From Chamaecrista fasciculata (Eukaryota; Streptophyta; Magnoliopsida; Fabales; Fabaceae), in assembly GCA_003254925.1 (NCBI GenBank), contig QANZ01012447.1:173660-237659 (forward strand): DNA of 64,000 nt, in the 5' to 3' direction. A program made the position numbers and the translations under genes. The stretch's first letter is position 1; every line of letters begins with the position of its first letter. The notes under the pieces were generated by a model. That model saw only the letters and a list, made by a program, of their open reading frames with translations, did no database searches and had not been told where the DNA came from. This document shows, piece by piece, positions 34,326 through 46,823 of the stretch.

Positions 34326-34845
34326 GGTTAAAGGGTCATTTTGGTCCTAAATATATGTCTTAATATTCATTTTGTTACATTATGTTTTAAAATGTTTAAA
34401 TTGGTCCTAAATGTTGACAAAATGTTTCATTTTGGTCCCAAATTATTGAATATGACTCATTTCAAGTTCAAACATAGCAAGTTTAAACTACATATGGTTC
34501 TTAAAGAGTACTTTATCTAGCAACGAGGTTACATCTGACCTAAAAGTAGACTATTCGTTTCATAGTCAAACAAGCAAAATTGATCATATCCCTCTTGTTT
34601 CAAATTCGAATGCGACGAATTCAGAATTACAAATTCCTCCTAATAAGTCATTTGAACTTGAAATAAGAGACGATAGAAATATGACTAAATTCAATAGTTT
34701 GGGACCAAAATAAAATATTTTACCAATATTTAGGACCAAAATGAAACATTTTGCCAACATTTAAGACCAATTTGAACATTTTGAAACATGATGGACCAAA
34801 ATGGACATTAAGGCATACATTTAGGACCAAAATAATCCTTTGACC
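34326..34845. mobile_element. Fold-back MITE family F2, copy 4
   Basis: Inverted ends ggttaaagggtcattttgg and complement of ggtcaaaggattattttgg. Target duplication ttgatggag (34317-34325) versus ttgatggat (34846-34854), 8 of 9 matching. Non-coding, same interior order as copy 3. Confidence 0.75.
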
Positions 34846-35693
34846 TTGATGGATTTTTTTAAATTTTTAAATTTTTACTAACCCATATAATCAACCTACT
34901 TTTTATTGTGTTACCAGCATTTTTTAAATTTTTACTATATTTAACATTGGGTTCAACCTACTGAACTAACCCATATAATCAAGCTACTTTTTATCGAGAC
35001 TTACAAATTGTGTTAACATATAATGTTACTGAATAAAGCAGATTTGAAATGAAAAAGAAAATCACATGAATAATTGTTTTTTTGTTTAAAATTTATGTTT
35101 AAAAAATCTTGTAACTACCAAACTATAATAAAATCCTCTATCATGAATACATTGAACTTGAACTACGGGTTGACATCATAAATATATAGAACAAAAATCG
35201 TACTTTTCTGATCCTTTGATTTTTTTTTATGGTCTGTAATATATTAGTGTAATGAATACAATTAGTAAGAGGCAAATACAAATAAGAAGCTCCAAAGCCG
35301 AAGGAAAATCCATTTTACATCACCGTTTGCCCTCTCTCAAATTCTCACCACTCAAACTAAAAACCATATCTAAATTCAAATTCTTGAATTGAGCAAAAAA
35401 AAAAAAAAATTCAAATTCTTGAGTTCATTGCAAATGAATATCTAAGGCTATTTGTTCAAAATATATATAGATATGGTCAAGTTTTAAAACGAAATTCTTA
35501 TTAGCTCGTAAAATTTAGAATAAATACAGAATTTGATCATAACAAGATATACGAGTTAATAAGTAGTTGGGGTACCAAAAGACTAAAATACATAACTTTA
35601 CCACCCAAATCTTAACCAAGCACCAAGCAGCATACACATAAAATAGTAGTTGTGCATACTCCAGAAGATGAGCATTTGTCTATATATATAAAT
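34846..35693. other. Intergenic stretch with a short direct repeat
   Basis: 'aacccatataatcaa-ctactttttat' occurs at about 34880 and again at about 34976. Otherwise no feature is recognised. Confidence 0.5.
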
Positions 35694-36025
35694 ATACTCT
35701 TTTGGTCACCAAATTTTATACTGTCAATTTCATCCCCAATATTTCACATTTTAGTCAATTTTATTCTTCTCTTATTTTAATCAAATATTAACAACATATT
35801 CTACATAACCGTTAACATGTACTGTAAAATTGATAGAAAAAGAAACTCAAATCCTAACTTAGATTGAAAAATAGGATAAGCATGTCGTTAATTTTGAAAG
35901 TAGTTGGTCTAAAGACTAATTGATCAAAATGTGAAACATTGGGTATGAAAATGACCGCAAAAAATATTAGTAATGAAATTGACAGTTAGTGTAAAGTTTT
36001 GGACCAAAAGGGTGCTTTTTCAATT
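35694..36025. mobile_element. Fold-back element family F1, copy B
   Basis: Ends in 'ggtcaccaaattttatactg' and the inverted 'gtgtaaagttttggacc'. The interior run 'gatagaaaaagaaactcaaa' is shared with copy A at 231-638. An (AT)n tract follows at about 36029-36047. Confidence 0.65.
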
Positions 36026-36331
36026 TATATATATATATATATATATTAACAGCTGTTGACTCAACGTTTTCCAATCAGTTTTGCTATGAGCTATCTTTGA
36101 TGTAGTAGACCTCAAGCATAAATAGATGATATAGTAAAATAAAAATACTGCACGATTAATCACCAAACTTAGCCATCAAAAGTAATAGATAATTTCAAGG
36201 AATTTTAGCAATGGAAGCAATCAAGATCTGCAAGAACAGAGACTGGTAGGGAAAACAAAGAAAACTATTCAGATCATACGTACGTCCTACGATTAATCAA
36301 GAATCATGTTGATGGAAAAAAAATGCCCAAG

Positions 36332-38909
36332 TCATTGCTTCCTTCCTCTTCCTTTCTTGGTCGGTTGTGCATCCATCTGGTCTTTTCCAGTGACTTCTGA
36401 TATATCCACTGCAGAATTATTGGGTAGTGGAGTAGAAGCACAGAGAAAAGTACTTGTCAGTAACAAGGTAAAAATTCAAATTGTAATTCATGTAAACCAT
36501 AGTTTCAACATGGTACTATCAATCAGGACCATTTTGCCGTTTCAGATAATTGATGCTTCAGTATGCCATCAGCTTGAATCCCCAACGATACCGAGGTACA
36601 TTACATTCATGTGCAACCCACCCAAACCAGCATTTTTGGCATCCACTAATCTTTAAACCAAATATTATGAGGTTTTGTTATTCTAGCCGGTAAATTTGGA
36701 ATTTGGAATTGAATATCAGGATCATGTGAAAACAGTTTCAAGCCATTTTGAGAAAGAATGGGGAAATGAATATTAGGAGTGGTATGGTCAATGGTGATAC
36801 AGTAAACACATGTAAATCAGAAATTAAGCCATCAATTGAAGTATAAATTAGGAAGAATTATTATCATGTCGTTATTAACATTGAGCTTTTTAGGCCCACA
36901 TCACATTTATGGAATAAAAAAGTGGCTTTAACAGTCTCACTATTATAGATATTGAGAAATACACTTACTAGCTGTTCAAATGCAGTACACAATAAAAAGA
37001 AACTTAACATAAGACATACCATCAGGACCCCGAGCCATCAAAGCAAAGAAGATATTGTTAAGTTTCTCCATCTTCTTAGCCTCTTGCGCTTGGTCTGTCT
37101 TAAACTTCAGACACTGGTCAAAGAACAATAGTTCACCTTTAGGACATGCTTATACTGATTTGACTAAAAATGTAAGTTACTAGTGTACCCCAAAACAAGT
37201 ACTCCAGGTACTAGAGAACAAAATGCCAATCCAGAAGCTATTTGTGAGGATAATAACAACAACAACAACAACAACAATAATAATAATTAATGAAATAATT
37301 ATTAGGTAGCTGCATTCATAGTCAATCATATAACCAAAAAATCTAGAGTAAATACAGCCATGCAAAATTTCATAAATTCTAGGAGCTACATCTTTCCTTG
37401 CTATATATTCTTCACTGAGAATGAGCAAATTTGAGATTGCCATGTCTAACTTGTACAGAGCAAAATCGCCAGTCAGAATAACATTAGTGGAAGAGAGTGT
37501 TCTTTGTGACCACAACAGTAACAGAGGAGCCAGATCAATAATAAGAATAATCATAGTTCTAAGAATCAGAACAAACCAATTGATTCAACTAGTTGGATTC
37601 AGAACCAGTGCTTAGTTTAGTACAGAATAATCTTTAAGCTGTTCAATTAAAAAATTCACCAAGAACCAACAAACCGTCCAAGAGTCAGTAAAAATTGATA
37701 AAATCAACTAGTTAATTGGTTTAACCAATCCATACAATATTTGGCCAAAAAACAAACACAGTCCATACTATATTTTTTTGTTTAGTATGATGCCATTTTG
37801 CAGTACTTAACTTAAAATATAGGCTTATTTATGTTGAACTTGGATATTAACATATTTGAACTTATTTTTTCTAAGTATTAACTAATATAACAATGTTTGA
37901 AACTCATTAATAAAATACATATTTAATTTCTACTAGTTCAACCACAATTTAACTATGGTCAGATCATTGAATGTTGAACCAGTGTTTCGAACAGTTCAAT
38001 GGCCAGGCTGATTTAATAAAATACAACTTCGTAATTGTCATCCCTTGGGAGTCCCATTCCAATGCCAGAAAGTCTCTAAAGATATCATATATATGGTGCA
38101 CAGGTAAGATGTGCTACTTCCTAGAGTGAACTCAAAGATTCCTAAACATAAAATCACCAATACATAAAGCGTATTTAGTCCACCGGGATAAAGCAATGTG
38201 CCAATGTCTCAGATAGACCAGTCAAATAGAACAGAAAGATACTTCAAAAGAATAGGTAATTTAAATATAATCTTGTTTCTGATAGAACACCCTGCAATTA
38301 ATATTAACACAGAACCAAACTGGTGCCCGAAGATGGCCTAGGCACAATGACAAGGGTGCAAACACAGATAAGTAAAGACAATCAACTGGCATTCGAGAGG
38401 CTAGGGCTCTCCCCCAGAACTCCACTATTAAACTTAGAATAGCACTTCCACAATTGAGTGCATAACAAGGCAATAGCATTGAACACAGGAAATTGAGATA
38501 AATATAACTTTTAAGAAAAGGAGCATCAGAAGGGTACCTCTCGGTTATCAGTAACCTTCAGCACCAACTTGCCATCACAATGCCTGTACTTCATGCAATA
38601 CCGTGTCTACATCCAAAATATTTGTATTGAGATAATGAATGCACCTTGCAGAATAGAAGCCTAAAATCTTGATACTCAAGGTGCATGTGTGTGTTAATTT
38701 TCAGAGGCTAAGTAAAGCAAAATATGGTTGAAAAACAATTCAACTTTTCTTATGGACTGCAAAAAATCTACACAAGAGTATCATCCCCTGGTTTTAATAC
38801 TATTTAATGAACCAAAATAAAATAAAGAGGATATTACAGCATCAGGATCTGCACGGAACATCTGAACGGATCGCTCCACAAACTCATCCCATGCAGTTAT
38901 ATAAACCAT
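36332..38909 (-). CDS. SRP9: Signal recognition particle 9 kDa protein
   Basis: SRP9 pairs with SRP14 on the Alu domain of SRP RNA in the cytosol and slows translation while a signal-peptide-bearing ribosome is brought to the ER. Coding exons read on minus: 38909-38838, 38606-38538, 37113-37020 and 36408-36332, all with GT..AG introns, 103 aa, the length I recall for plant SRP9. The start MVYITAWDEFVERSVQMFRA is the family's N-terminus. Exon 2 carries TRYCMKYRHCDGKLVLKVTD, exon 3 CLKFKTDQAQEAKKMEKLNN and exon 4 a basic tail ending KKGRGRKQ. All exons are open and in phase, so the gene looks intact. Exons were set by homology and splice sites. Confidence 0.95.
37114..38537 (-). other. Large SRP9 intron
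   Basis: This 1.4-kb intron holds an (AAC)n/(AAT)n tract at about 37254-37290. Around 37560-38030 are opposed phrases (aactagttggattcagaaccagtg ... gttgaaccagtgtttcgaac, each cut short here) that may be a small inserted element. No gene lies inside. Confidence 0.5.
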
Positions 38910-40283
38910 TACACCAGACAGGGAAGGAGTGAATCTCAATTCAGGGATTTCAAAAAACTTCTGATGGTTTAAAGCTCTAGTCAATTGAGTTCACCTGAGA
39001 GTCATAAGAAGACCCATGAAATTGATCTTACATCACCAAATCAAATATAATCGTATATTTAAATACCTGATGCAAAATGAGGAATGTTTAGCAAGCAACT
39101 GATTACTTGATCTTGAATGATCAGCAACTATACTAGAATATGTAAAGACTATTGAACAAAACTTATATGACATTAAAACATCCATGTTAGCTATTCACTT
39201 CTGCTATAAAAAGAATGCAATGAATCATAACTCATAATATTAGTTGATGTTTAGACTATAGATAAAATCAAGAAGAAGAGCTAAACTACATGGTATTAGA
39301 GGTCATTTGATCAAGCATTCTTACTTCGTAGTCTTGTCTAGCCTTTCATTATTCTAATTCACCTGATAAAAGAGGTTCACCATTGAACCCCTTTGGTGTT
39401 CCTTTTATTCTGAATCTTTCCCTTTCACAATGATATTTAATTGAATTAACATAACTAATTCATTATAGGTTTACTTTATCTCCTTACACATAGTCCCTTA
39501 CCATAAACATATATGGTATAACAAAAGGGAACACGTTCCCATTGCCATACTCATTTGTATATCATGATGACAACAGCATTTTTTTGGCAGCCACTTCTGC
39601 ATGCTATCTAAGCTTGCATATAAAGACCACTAAATTTTTAAGTAACAAGTGCATCTTTGCCATTTGCTAAGAATAAGACCAAGTGCTGAAGACAATTTAA
39701 TACAATTCCACCTCATTTTCCACAGAATGACGCTATTAACATTTATAAGATAGATTCGTTCTTACTGGCCACTCCTATATACCATAGCTATAAGTCTATA
39801 ACATTCTAGTGCCTTATTTACTAATTATATTAAGCATCAGCAAAGATACAAGTTAAACCATGTAGCTACTTTTACTGAGACCAAGGTCCTATCCCTTTTT
39901 ACACAACTTTATCAAAAAAATCAACTGCTTAAAAGCTATAATCACCAAATCATTGGCATACAAAGAATAAAGAAACTTATCTACGGTCAGTCAAAGAATG
40001 CATAAACTGGACTAGATAATTAAGTATTTCAATCCAACAAGAATATAACCGCAGAAACCAAAAGCGTTTTGTGAAGTTTACATCATAGAGAACAAACTCC
40101 ATATACAAACTTCAGCTAAACTAGCATCAATCTCTCAAGTTTTCACATACACAGTGGAGGATTCCAGTGTAATTTACAAACAAAAAAAATTGGCGCACCA
40201 TTAGACAACAAAATTCATTTCAGAAATACAAATGTACGGCCATAGCAGTATCTTCACTTAGCTTCAATCAATTAGGTAAATAC

Positions 40284-40520
40284 CTGAGCGGCCGAGCAAG
40301 CTCGTTGAAAGCAAACTCTTAGGGCTCGAAAGATTTGGCAGAGAAAAAGATGAGAGTGTAAATTTGTGTAGTGATTATTGATTTCGATGAGGAATCGAGG
40401 GTTACAAATCGCGATGATTAGAGTTTGAGAATTTTATCTGCAATGGATTAGAACAACAACTTCGGATCATCAATTCATATTCCCACTCTGTTTGAAATGC
40501 AACAAGAGGATTTGGGAAAG
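40284..40520 (-). promoter_or_regulatory. Probable non-coding first exon and promoter of SRP9
   Basis: Reading minus, a C/T-rich leader-like stretch ends in cggccgctcag followed by gtatttacc (exon end at 40284), a good donor site. A 5'-UTR intron of about 1.3 kb would then reach an acceptor 30-90 bp before the SRP9 ATG (for example after accatcag). A (TA)n tract at 40553-40578 would sit at TATA-box distance. The structure is inferred from splice signals only. Confidence 0.5.
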
Positions 40521-40582
40521 GAGAGCAAGGGCCGTTTGATATTGCATTGTTATATTTATATATATATATATATATATATTCG

Positions 40583-41648
40583 AAAGTGCGAATTTGGTCC
40601 TATAACTTCTCTCTAGGTCCCAAATCAGTCCTATATCTTTTTTTATCTCAGTTTTGGTCCCATATGTTTTGAAAATCTCCTACCGTTAGTCCTCCGTCCA
40701 TTTTAAATTACAGTTTAGTCATGAAAACGTCAAGTCCCTTTCACTTTAGTCTCTGACTATCAAAATAAAAGTGAAAGAGCATCTCTGAAGATTCTCAAAC
40801 CTTACATCTTGGTCCCTAATCCTTGAATTCCTCATGAAATGGAATAGAAATGCAAAAACAACAGAAATTAAAGCAAATGATAGAGGGACCAAAACTGAAA
40901 ACGCAGAAAATTTAAAACCCACTGGAAAATGCCTGAAACTAACTGAATAACGTACAAAAATCGCTGAGAAACTCAAGAATTCATCCAAAAACCCCAATCC
41001 TCACTGAAATCTCACTCAAATAATCGCCCTCAAATGCTTTAAAAAAGAATTTTCGAAAATCTAAACTTTTGAGGAGGGTGTTAGAAGAAATGTAAGGGAA
41101 TCTTCTATCACCTTCCTCCTCAAAAGTTTGGATTTTCGAAAATTCTTTCTTAAAGCATTTGAGGGCGATTATTTGAGTGAGACTTCAGTAAGGATTGGGG
41201 GTTTTGGATGAGTTCTTGAGTTTCTCGGTGATTACCGTACGTTTTCCGGTGGGTTTTAAATTTTTTGCGTTTTCAGTTTTGGTCACTCTGTCATTTTCTT
41301 TAATTTGTGTTATTTTTGCATTTCTATTTCTTTTCATGAAGAATTCATGGATTAGGGACCAAAATGTGAGGTTTGAGAATCTTCAAGGATGCTGTTTCAC
41401 TTTCATTTTAATAGTCAGGGACTAAAGTGAAAGGGACTTAAAGTTTTCATGACTAAACTGTAATTTAAAATGGACGGAGGACTAACGGTGGGAGGTTTTC
41501 AAAACATATGGGACCAAAACTCGGACAAAAAAAGATATAAGACTGATTTGTTACCTGGAGGAAAGATACATGATCAAATTCGAGACAAAAAAAGTTATAG
41601 GACTGATTTGGGACCTGGAATAAAGTTACAGGACCAAATTCGCACTTT
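40583..41648. mobile_element. 1.07-kb near-perfect palindrome (fold-back element)
   Basis: The left arm (40583 to about 41080) and right arm (about 41115-41648) are inverted copies with ends aaagtgcgaatttgg and ccaaattcgcacttt; the loop is only about 35 bases. Each arm has a homologous small open frame: 40997-40746 on minus (83 codons) and 41195-41425 on plus (76 codons), both of the form MG-LDEFLSFS ... FTFILIVRD and differing by one in-frame gap. No target duplication was found. It resembles large fold-back/Mutator-like elements. Confidence 0.75.
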
Positions 41649-41654
41649 GACTTT

Positions 41655-41790
41655 TTTTTTTTACAAAAGAATTAATTTAGTCCCAAATTTTACATTGTAT
41701 GTCAATTTTCTTCTTAATTTTTTTTATTGTTAATTTTGTCCTTAATGTTTTATAATTTGCTGTCAATTTTTTTTTGGCAAAAGATTAACT
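41655..41790. mobile_element. Fragment of fold-back family F1
   Basis: 'agtcccaaattttacattgt', then 'tcaattttcttcttaatttt' and 'ttttgtccttaatgttttat', follow the order seen in the left half of F1 copy A. The right half is missing. It abuts the palindrome. Confidence 0.5.
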
Positions 41791-42260
41791 TAATACTATA
41801 TCTTTTTATCATTAATACGATAATTCTACATATGTTACCTTGACTTTTATGATTTATCAATATATTTAAATGAAGTTTATGACAATTTCTTTTGAATTAA
41901 TGATAAGAAAATAGCATTATTTAAAAATATCTTATATATAAAAATTGAAATGCTTGACTTTTTAAATTAAAATTATGATTATAAAAATTTACATAAATGA
42001 TAAAATATTTATTCAAGTAAATTAAATATATATGAAATATAACTAAATTAACAAATAAATATTGAATAACATTAATTTTTATTTATTTTACTTTTTATTC
42101 AAGTACATGTTTGATAATGTGAAGTTAGAACATAAACGACCATTTTGCTTAAATATAATCTCCTTAAATTTTCATTAGAGATACAATTATAAGTTTCTAT
42201 CAGATAGATGCCAATACATAAAGGGTGACTAACTTCCAATATAATTTAATTTACATGTTT
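41791..42260. other. AT-rich intergenic stretch
   Basis: No feature recognised up to the Copia target duplication. Confidence 0.6.
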
Positions 42261-42265
42261 TAAAC

Positions 42266-42489
42266 AGATAGAAATTAGGGTAAATATCAGGAATGAATGA
42301 AAAGCTCAGAATACCCAATTGTGGTACCTCTGGCTACTTTATATTACGCATATGAGAAGAATCTATACAACTGGAATTAGTTACAGGTACAGCACAAAAT
42401 CCGCTGAGGTAGACACGTGTCTTAGACCATGTGCACCTCAACCGGCTATAACTAATTACATCATTAACTATATTAATTATGTTCTAACA
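42266..42489 (-). repeat. Copia LTR (3' LTR of the minus-strand element)
   Basis: Starts TGTTAGAAC on minus and is adjacent to the polypurine tract. 221 of 224 bases match 56566-56789. Confidence 0.9.
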
Positions 42490-42499
42490 TTCCCCCTCA

Positions 42500-42948
42500 A
42501 ACGAGAGGGTGCTGGAGCAAGCCCGAGTTTGCTGCGATGTTGTTGAAATAGAGGATGAGTTAAGGCCTTCGTAAAGCAATCAGCTACTTGATAACTTGAA
42601 GGAACATAACTAACAGTAAGATCTCCTGAAAGAATCATGTCTTTGATGAAATGTACATCGATTTCTATGTGTTTACTACGAGCATGTTGTACTGGATTAG
42701 CCGCCAGCGCCCGAGCGCTTAGATTGTCGCACCAAATCATAGATGGTTGTTGTGCCACCAAACCAAGCTCAGACAACAGAGACAGCAGCTACTTCATTTC
42801 TGCAGCACCATCCGCCAAAGCCCTGTATTCTGACTCTGTGCTCGATCGAGACACTACACGCTGCTTCCGCGATCCCCAAGAGACCAATGTGTCACCAAGG
42901 TACACACACAATCCGGCCATTGACTTCCGGTCATCCAAATGAGTTGCC
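42500..42948 (-). pseudogene. Copia RNase H end, displaced by the nested insertion
   Basis: The piece contains 'SVSWGSRKQ'-type and 'SRSSTESEYRALADG' motifs, then 'IWCDNLSARALAANPVQHARSKHIEID' and 'FTKALTHPLF', the usual end of copia RNase H. It lies 9.6 kb from the rest of pol because the plus-strand LTR element was inserted between them. Fossil, broken. Confidence 0.85.
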
Positions 42949-42953
42949 CAATC

Positions 42954-45262
42954 TGATGGAGATTGTGCCCTAGGGCCAATCATCATATAGATATGTTGTG
43001 AACATATCAATTAATTTATAGAGATAAATTAATGGTTATCACATTATTAGCATGTTTACTGTGATAACAGTCCGTGATTAATTATAAGATAATTAATCTA
43101 AACTGTCCCTGGTCGATCATTCGAGTGGGAACTTGAAATGAACTAAGATCAGCATGACCTCGGTGCATAGGGATGCATGCACTAGATGCTGGTACGAGAG
43201 TCATGGTGCAATTACGTAAGGAGTTACGAGTTGCTGGACTGACCCGGAGAATCCTACATGGTTTTAGTCATTAGCTAGTTTCTCCTGGTACACCTGTCAT
43301 GATGCCCTCAAGACCTGAGGTCTTCATCATTCCGGCGTTGTAGTTGTCAGACTTTGGCTTAGTCTAACGTTGCCCAGCAGGGTAGCCTTAAGGGCTAAGT
43401 ACGGGTTTGGTTGATTACCGTGCTGAGGAATATGGTTGACCAAGACGAAATTTTGTCCCTCATAGAGATGTGAGATATTTCACTGGGCCCCTCGATGAGT
43501 CTGTCCAAGGAATGTGTGGCCACACTGGAAATTGGGACTTACTCAAGGAATCGAGAAAGTTGGAGGCATGGATTTTGGATGACTTTCCCATGCCTGATCC
43601 ATTACCGGAATATCGTAGGACAAAAAGGGAATTTGACAAAGAAGTACTGAGGTTAAGTCGTTTCGGCGTTAAACGATAACCCACGTGTTTTGGGTAGTCG
43701 TGATGGCTTGCTAGAGTCCGCTCTCGACTTGTAAGTCATAGGGATGACTTGCTGCCAACTTCACGTGGGGCCTACTGGGTCACACACGAGCAGGATCAAG
43801 ATGCCATTTCGGGACACGAATTAGGGTTAATTCGTGGGTCACATTGGTGACACCGTTTAAGACATAATTGACTGTCTGGGACAGGAAATATTGTCTTGAA
43901 TAAATATCTACAGATATATGATATTTAGATTTGTGGGACAAATTTAAATATATATATGGATGATAATTATTAAATAGATAATGTGATTATGCTATTTATA
44001 ATTATATTCCTATTTATAATATTAGGAATAAATAAATTAAATAAGTTTCCTAAAAGTTAAGAAATTATTGATTTATTAAATTCACTAATATTAGGATAAT
44101 AGGGAAGGAGGATGGCGCCTCCTATAGGCCTATTTTAATTAATAGAAATGTTTTATTAATTAAATATATGGCTTGGAGATTTGAAATTCAAATAGATTTG
44201 ATCTACATTTCAAATGATTGAATTCGATATTAGTGTAATATTTTAATTCAATAATTATATATGTATAGGTGAAAGTCGAAATTTTAGCTCTATTTGAATT
44301 TAAATATTAATGTAATATTTTAATTCAATAAAAGACTAAAAATTCGAATATGAGATTGACTTGAGATATTATGGTAATATCTTAAATCAATATTGTTGGA
44401 AAATAACAAATTAGTTATAACTACCTAATGGTTAGGTTTGTTATTTTAGTTTATTAAATTCCAACAAATTTTTTGTTGGACTTGGCGCATGGAAGAGAGA
44501 ATCCTTTTGGGAAGATTTGATCTTTCAAATTGATTCTCCAAGATTGCATTTGGATCCAAATTATAATATTAAGGTAATATTATAATTAGGAATTCAAGTC
44601 CTAAAATCATGATATTAGTGTAATCTCATGATTTAATAATTTGATAATTGTTTAATTTTGGGAAACTCTAATTATAATTATCAAAGCCTAAACTATATAT
44701 ATATATGTAGCCCTAAGTCGACATAAGAAGAGACTCTCTCATACCTTGGGAATTTCGACTTTAGCTAGCAAAGTTCACAAGATCAAAATCGTTTTGAGTC
44801 TTGGTGAAAGTTTGTGAGAGAAAAACACAACCCTAATCTTTCTAGAGAGAGAAAGTGGCGCAAACCCTAGAATTGTTTTTGGTTTTGTGAGTTGAGGTTG
44901 TGTGTGAGATCAAGAACCACATTCTTGATCATAGGCGCCATCTTATCTTGGAGTTTGAGAAGTGTTCTTGAACCCAAGAACACCGTAGATAAGGCTCCCG
45001 GTTCGCTTGGAGAAGTGAACGAGGCTAGCACCTAGGCATCTACCAAACTGTTCGTGTGGATCACCGGTGGAGGGAGCACACTCGGAGTGGACTCCTCATA
45101 TTCGTAAACGCAAAGAACAGTCATCGATTTGGGTAAATTCTTGACCTTACACCGATACAGATCCATATAGCGGATCTATTGGGAAAAGAATCGCTATGTG
45201 TGGTTTAAAATTTTGTTTTATACACGTTTCCGCTGCTTTACATGCATGGCGATTTCCCAACA
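42954..45262 (+). repeat. 5' LTR (2.3 kb), hairpin-rich
   Basis: Contains a TATA-like actatatatatatatgtagc at about 44690 and an array of short palindromes at 43010-43098 and 44217-44633. Ends CCCAACA next to the primer-binding site. Confidence 0.9.
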
Positions 45263-46823
45263 GTGGTATCAGAGCCACGCTATTCTTGGATCTGTATTGG
45301 TTTTGGTGATTATACATGTGATGTGTAATGTATGTTTTTACCGTTTTTCATTGGCATGATAGTTGATGTTTTACGAAAAAGATCCACCAAAACTTTTTGG
45401 AATTAATGCTAAGAGTGCGAATTTTATGTATATGATACATAAAGAAATCAATATGATTGATTTTAAGATTTTCTTGAAATAATAGGCCAAAGTCGAAATT
45501 CCTTATGATTATAGTTAAAATTGTTTTAATTATAATTATAAAAGGTGTGGCTGAAAATTTATTAAAATTATGAATTTTATAAAGTTTTCATATCAATAAT
45601 TAAATTCTTGAATATGATTCTTGAATTTTATAATTATTGATAATGGGCCTAAATTCAAGAAAAGGGGCATGTTAAAATTGCACAATCCTAATTAAACACT
45701 ATAACAAAATCGGTTTTGATATGTATGTTTGATATATCGTGTTTGACATAATTGTATGAATGGTTCATATATGTAATTGTGTGGTGTTGGATATGGCTCT
45801 AGGTTTTTGGTGTATACGGCCTGCGTGTCGTCTCCCTCTATCCGATGTAATTTACTTTTCAGTTTATACCTCAATGTAACTTGGGTTTACTCTCTTGTAA
45901 TTTTACGTTTCTTTTTAGAAAAATTCTCTCATTGGCTTGGGAGAATTGTTAGGATAGGTGAGCCATATCTAAACACGATATATGTCTGTTTTACATTTTA
46001 GCATTGTATGTGATGCAAAGCGCTAGATGTATGTTTAGGACGCGATTTTAACATGCTTTCTATATTAAACGCTACAACAACGTATACGATACGGGCGTGG
46101 GATTTTGCATATGATGCAAGATCCATGCACATGTTTATATGTATGTGATACATAGGGAAATAAACATGTGACATGACTCGTTTAATTTTAAAAGGAGTTT
46201 TAGAATTAAACTATATATAACAGAACGATTTTATGAAATTTAACCCTTTTAGAAAATCTTAAGTTTTAATGCCATCAATAAAACACCCTGTGGAAATCTT
46301 GTTCATCATAGAGCGGTGATCGCCCTCAGCGACACGTATCTGTCTTGACCTCGAGGACACACGGATGAATGGGAGTTTCAGTTCGACGCCCATTGAAGTC
46401 TTGGGTCATTAAATGCGGTGATTGCCCTCAGCGACACGTATTTAAATGGCGCCGTTGATAATATGGGGCTGGGCTTCGGCCTCGTCGTTTGGGCCTTGCC
46501 ATTCACAAGTTTTATTGTGTGACTTAATGGGGTTATCAAAACGGTTTTGGACCTCAAGGCATTAGATGGGATAAACATGCCATAATAAGTATCATATGAT
46601 GATACAGTCCCATAAGGATCTAAGAGTCACATATGATGTGATTGGTAAAGAGTTACCTACCTAAATAACCAAAAGGTGCATGATCGCCCTCAGCGACGGT
46701 AAATTTTGGTGAAATATGGGTCTTAGCCACCAATAATAAATTTTACTGGGTTTTATAAAATGGTGGACATATATATATTTTTTCTGCTAATCAAAATTCA
46801 TATCTTTGAAATTGTAGAATCAA
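45263..46823 (+). other. Long untranslated leader of the inner LTR element
   Basis: This 1.56-kb leader lies between the primer-binding site and gag. It has no long frame. A 17-base motif, tgatcgccctcagcgac, occurs at 46317, 46419 (one mismatch) and 46681; the first two copies continue with acgta. Confidence 0.75.

Noticed and set aside
36306-36656. 116-codon frame on + near SRP9
   Set aside because: Antisense to the last SRP9 exon, whose minus-strand reading is clearly the real one.
38781-38984. 67-codon minus frame MTRALNHQKF... as an independent gene
   Set aside because: It is SRP9 exon 1 with flanking intron and leader sequence; the true start is MVYITAWDEF at 38909.
45264-45280. tRNA-like match
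   Set aside because: It is the retroelement primer-binding site complementary to initiator tRNA, not a tRNA gene.
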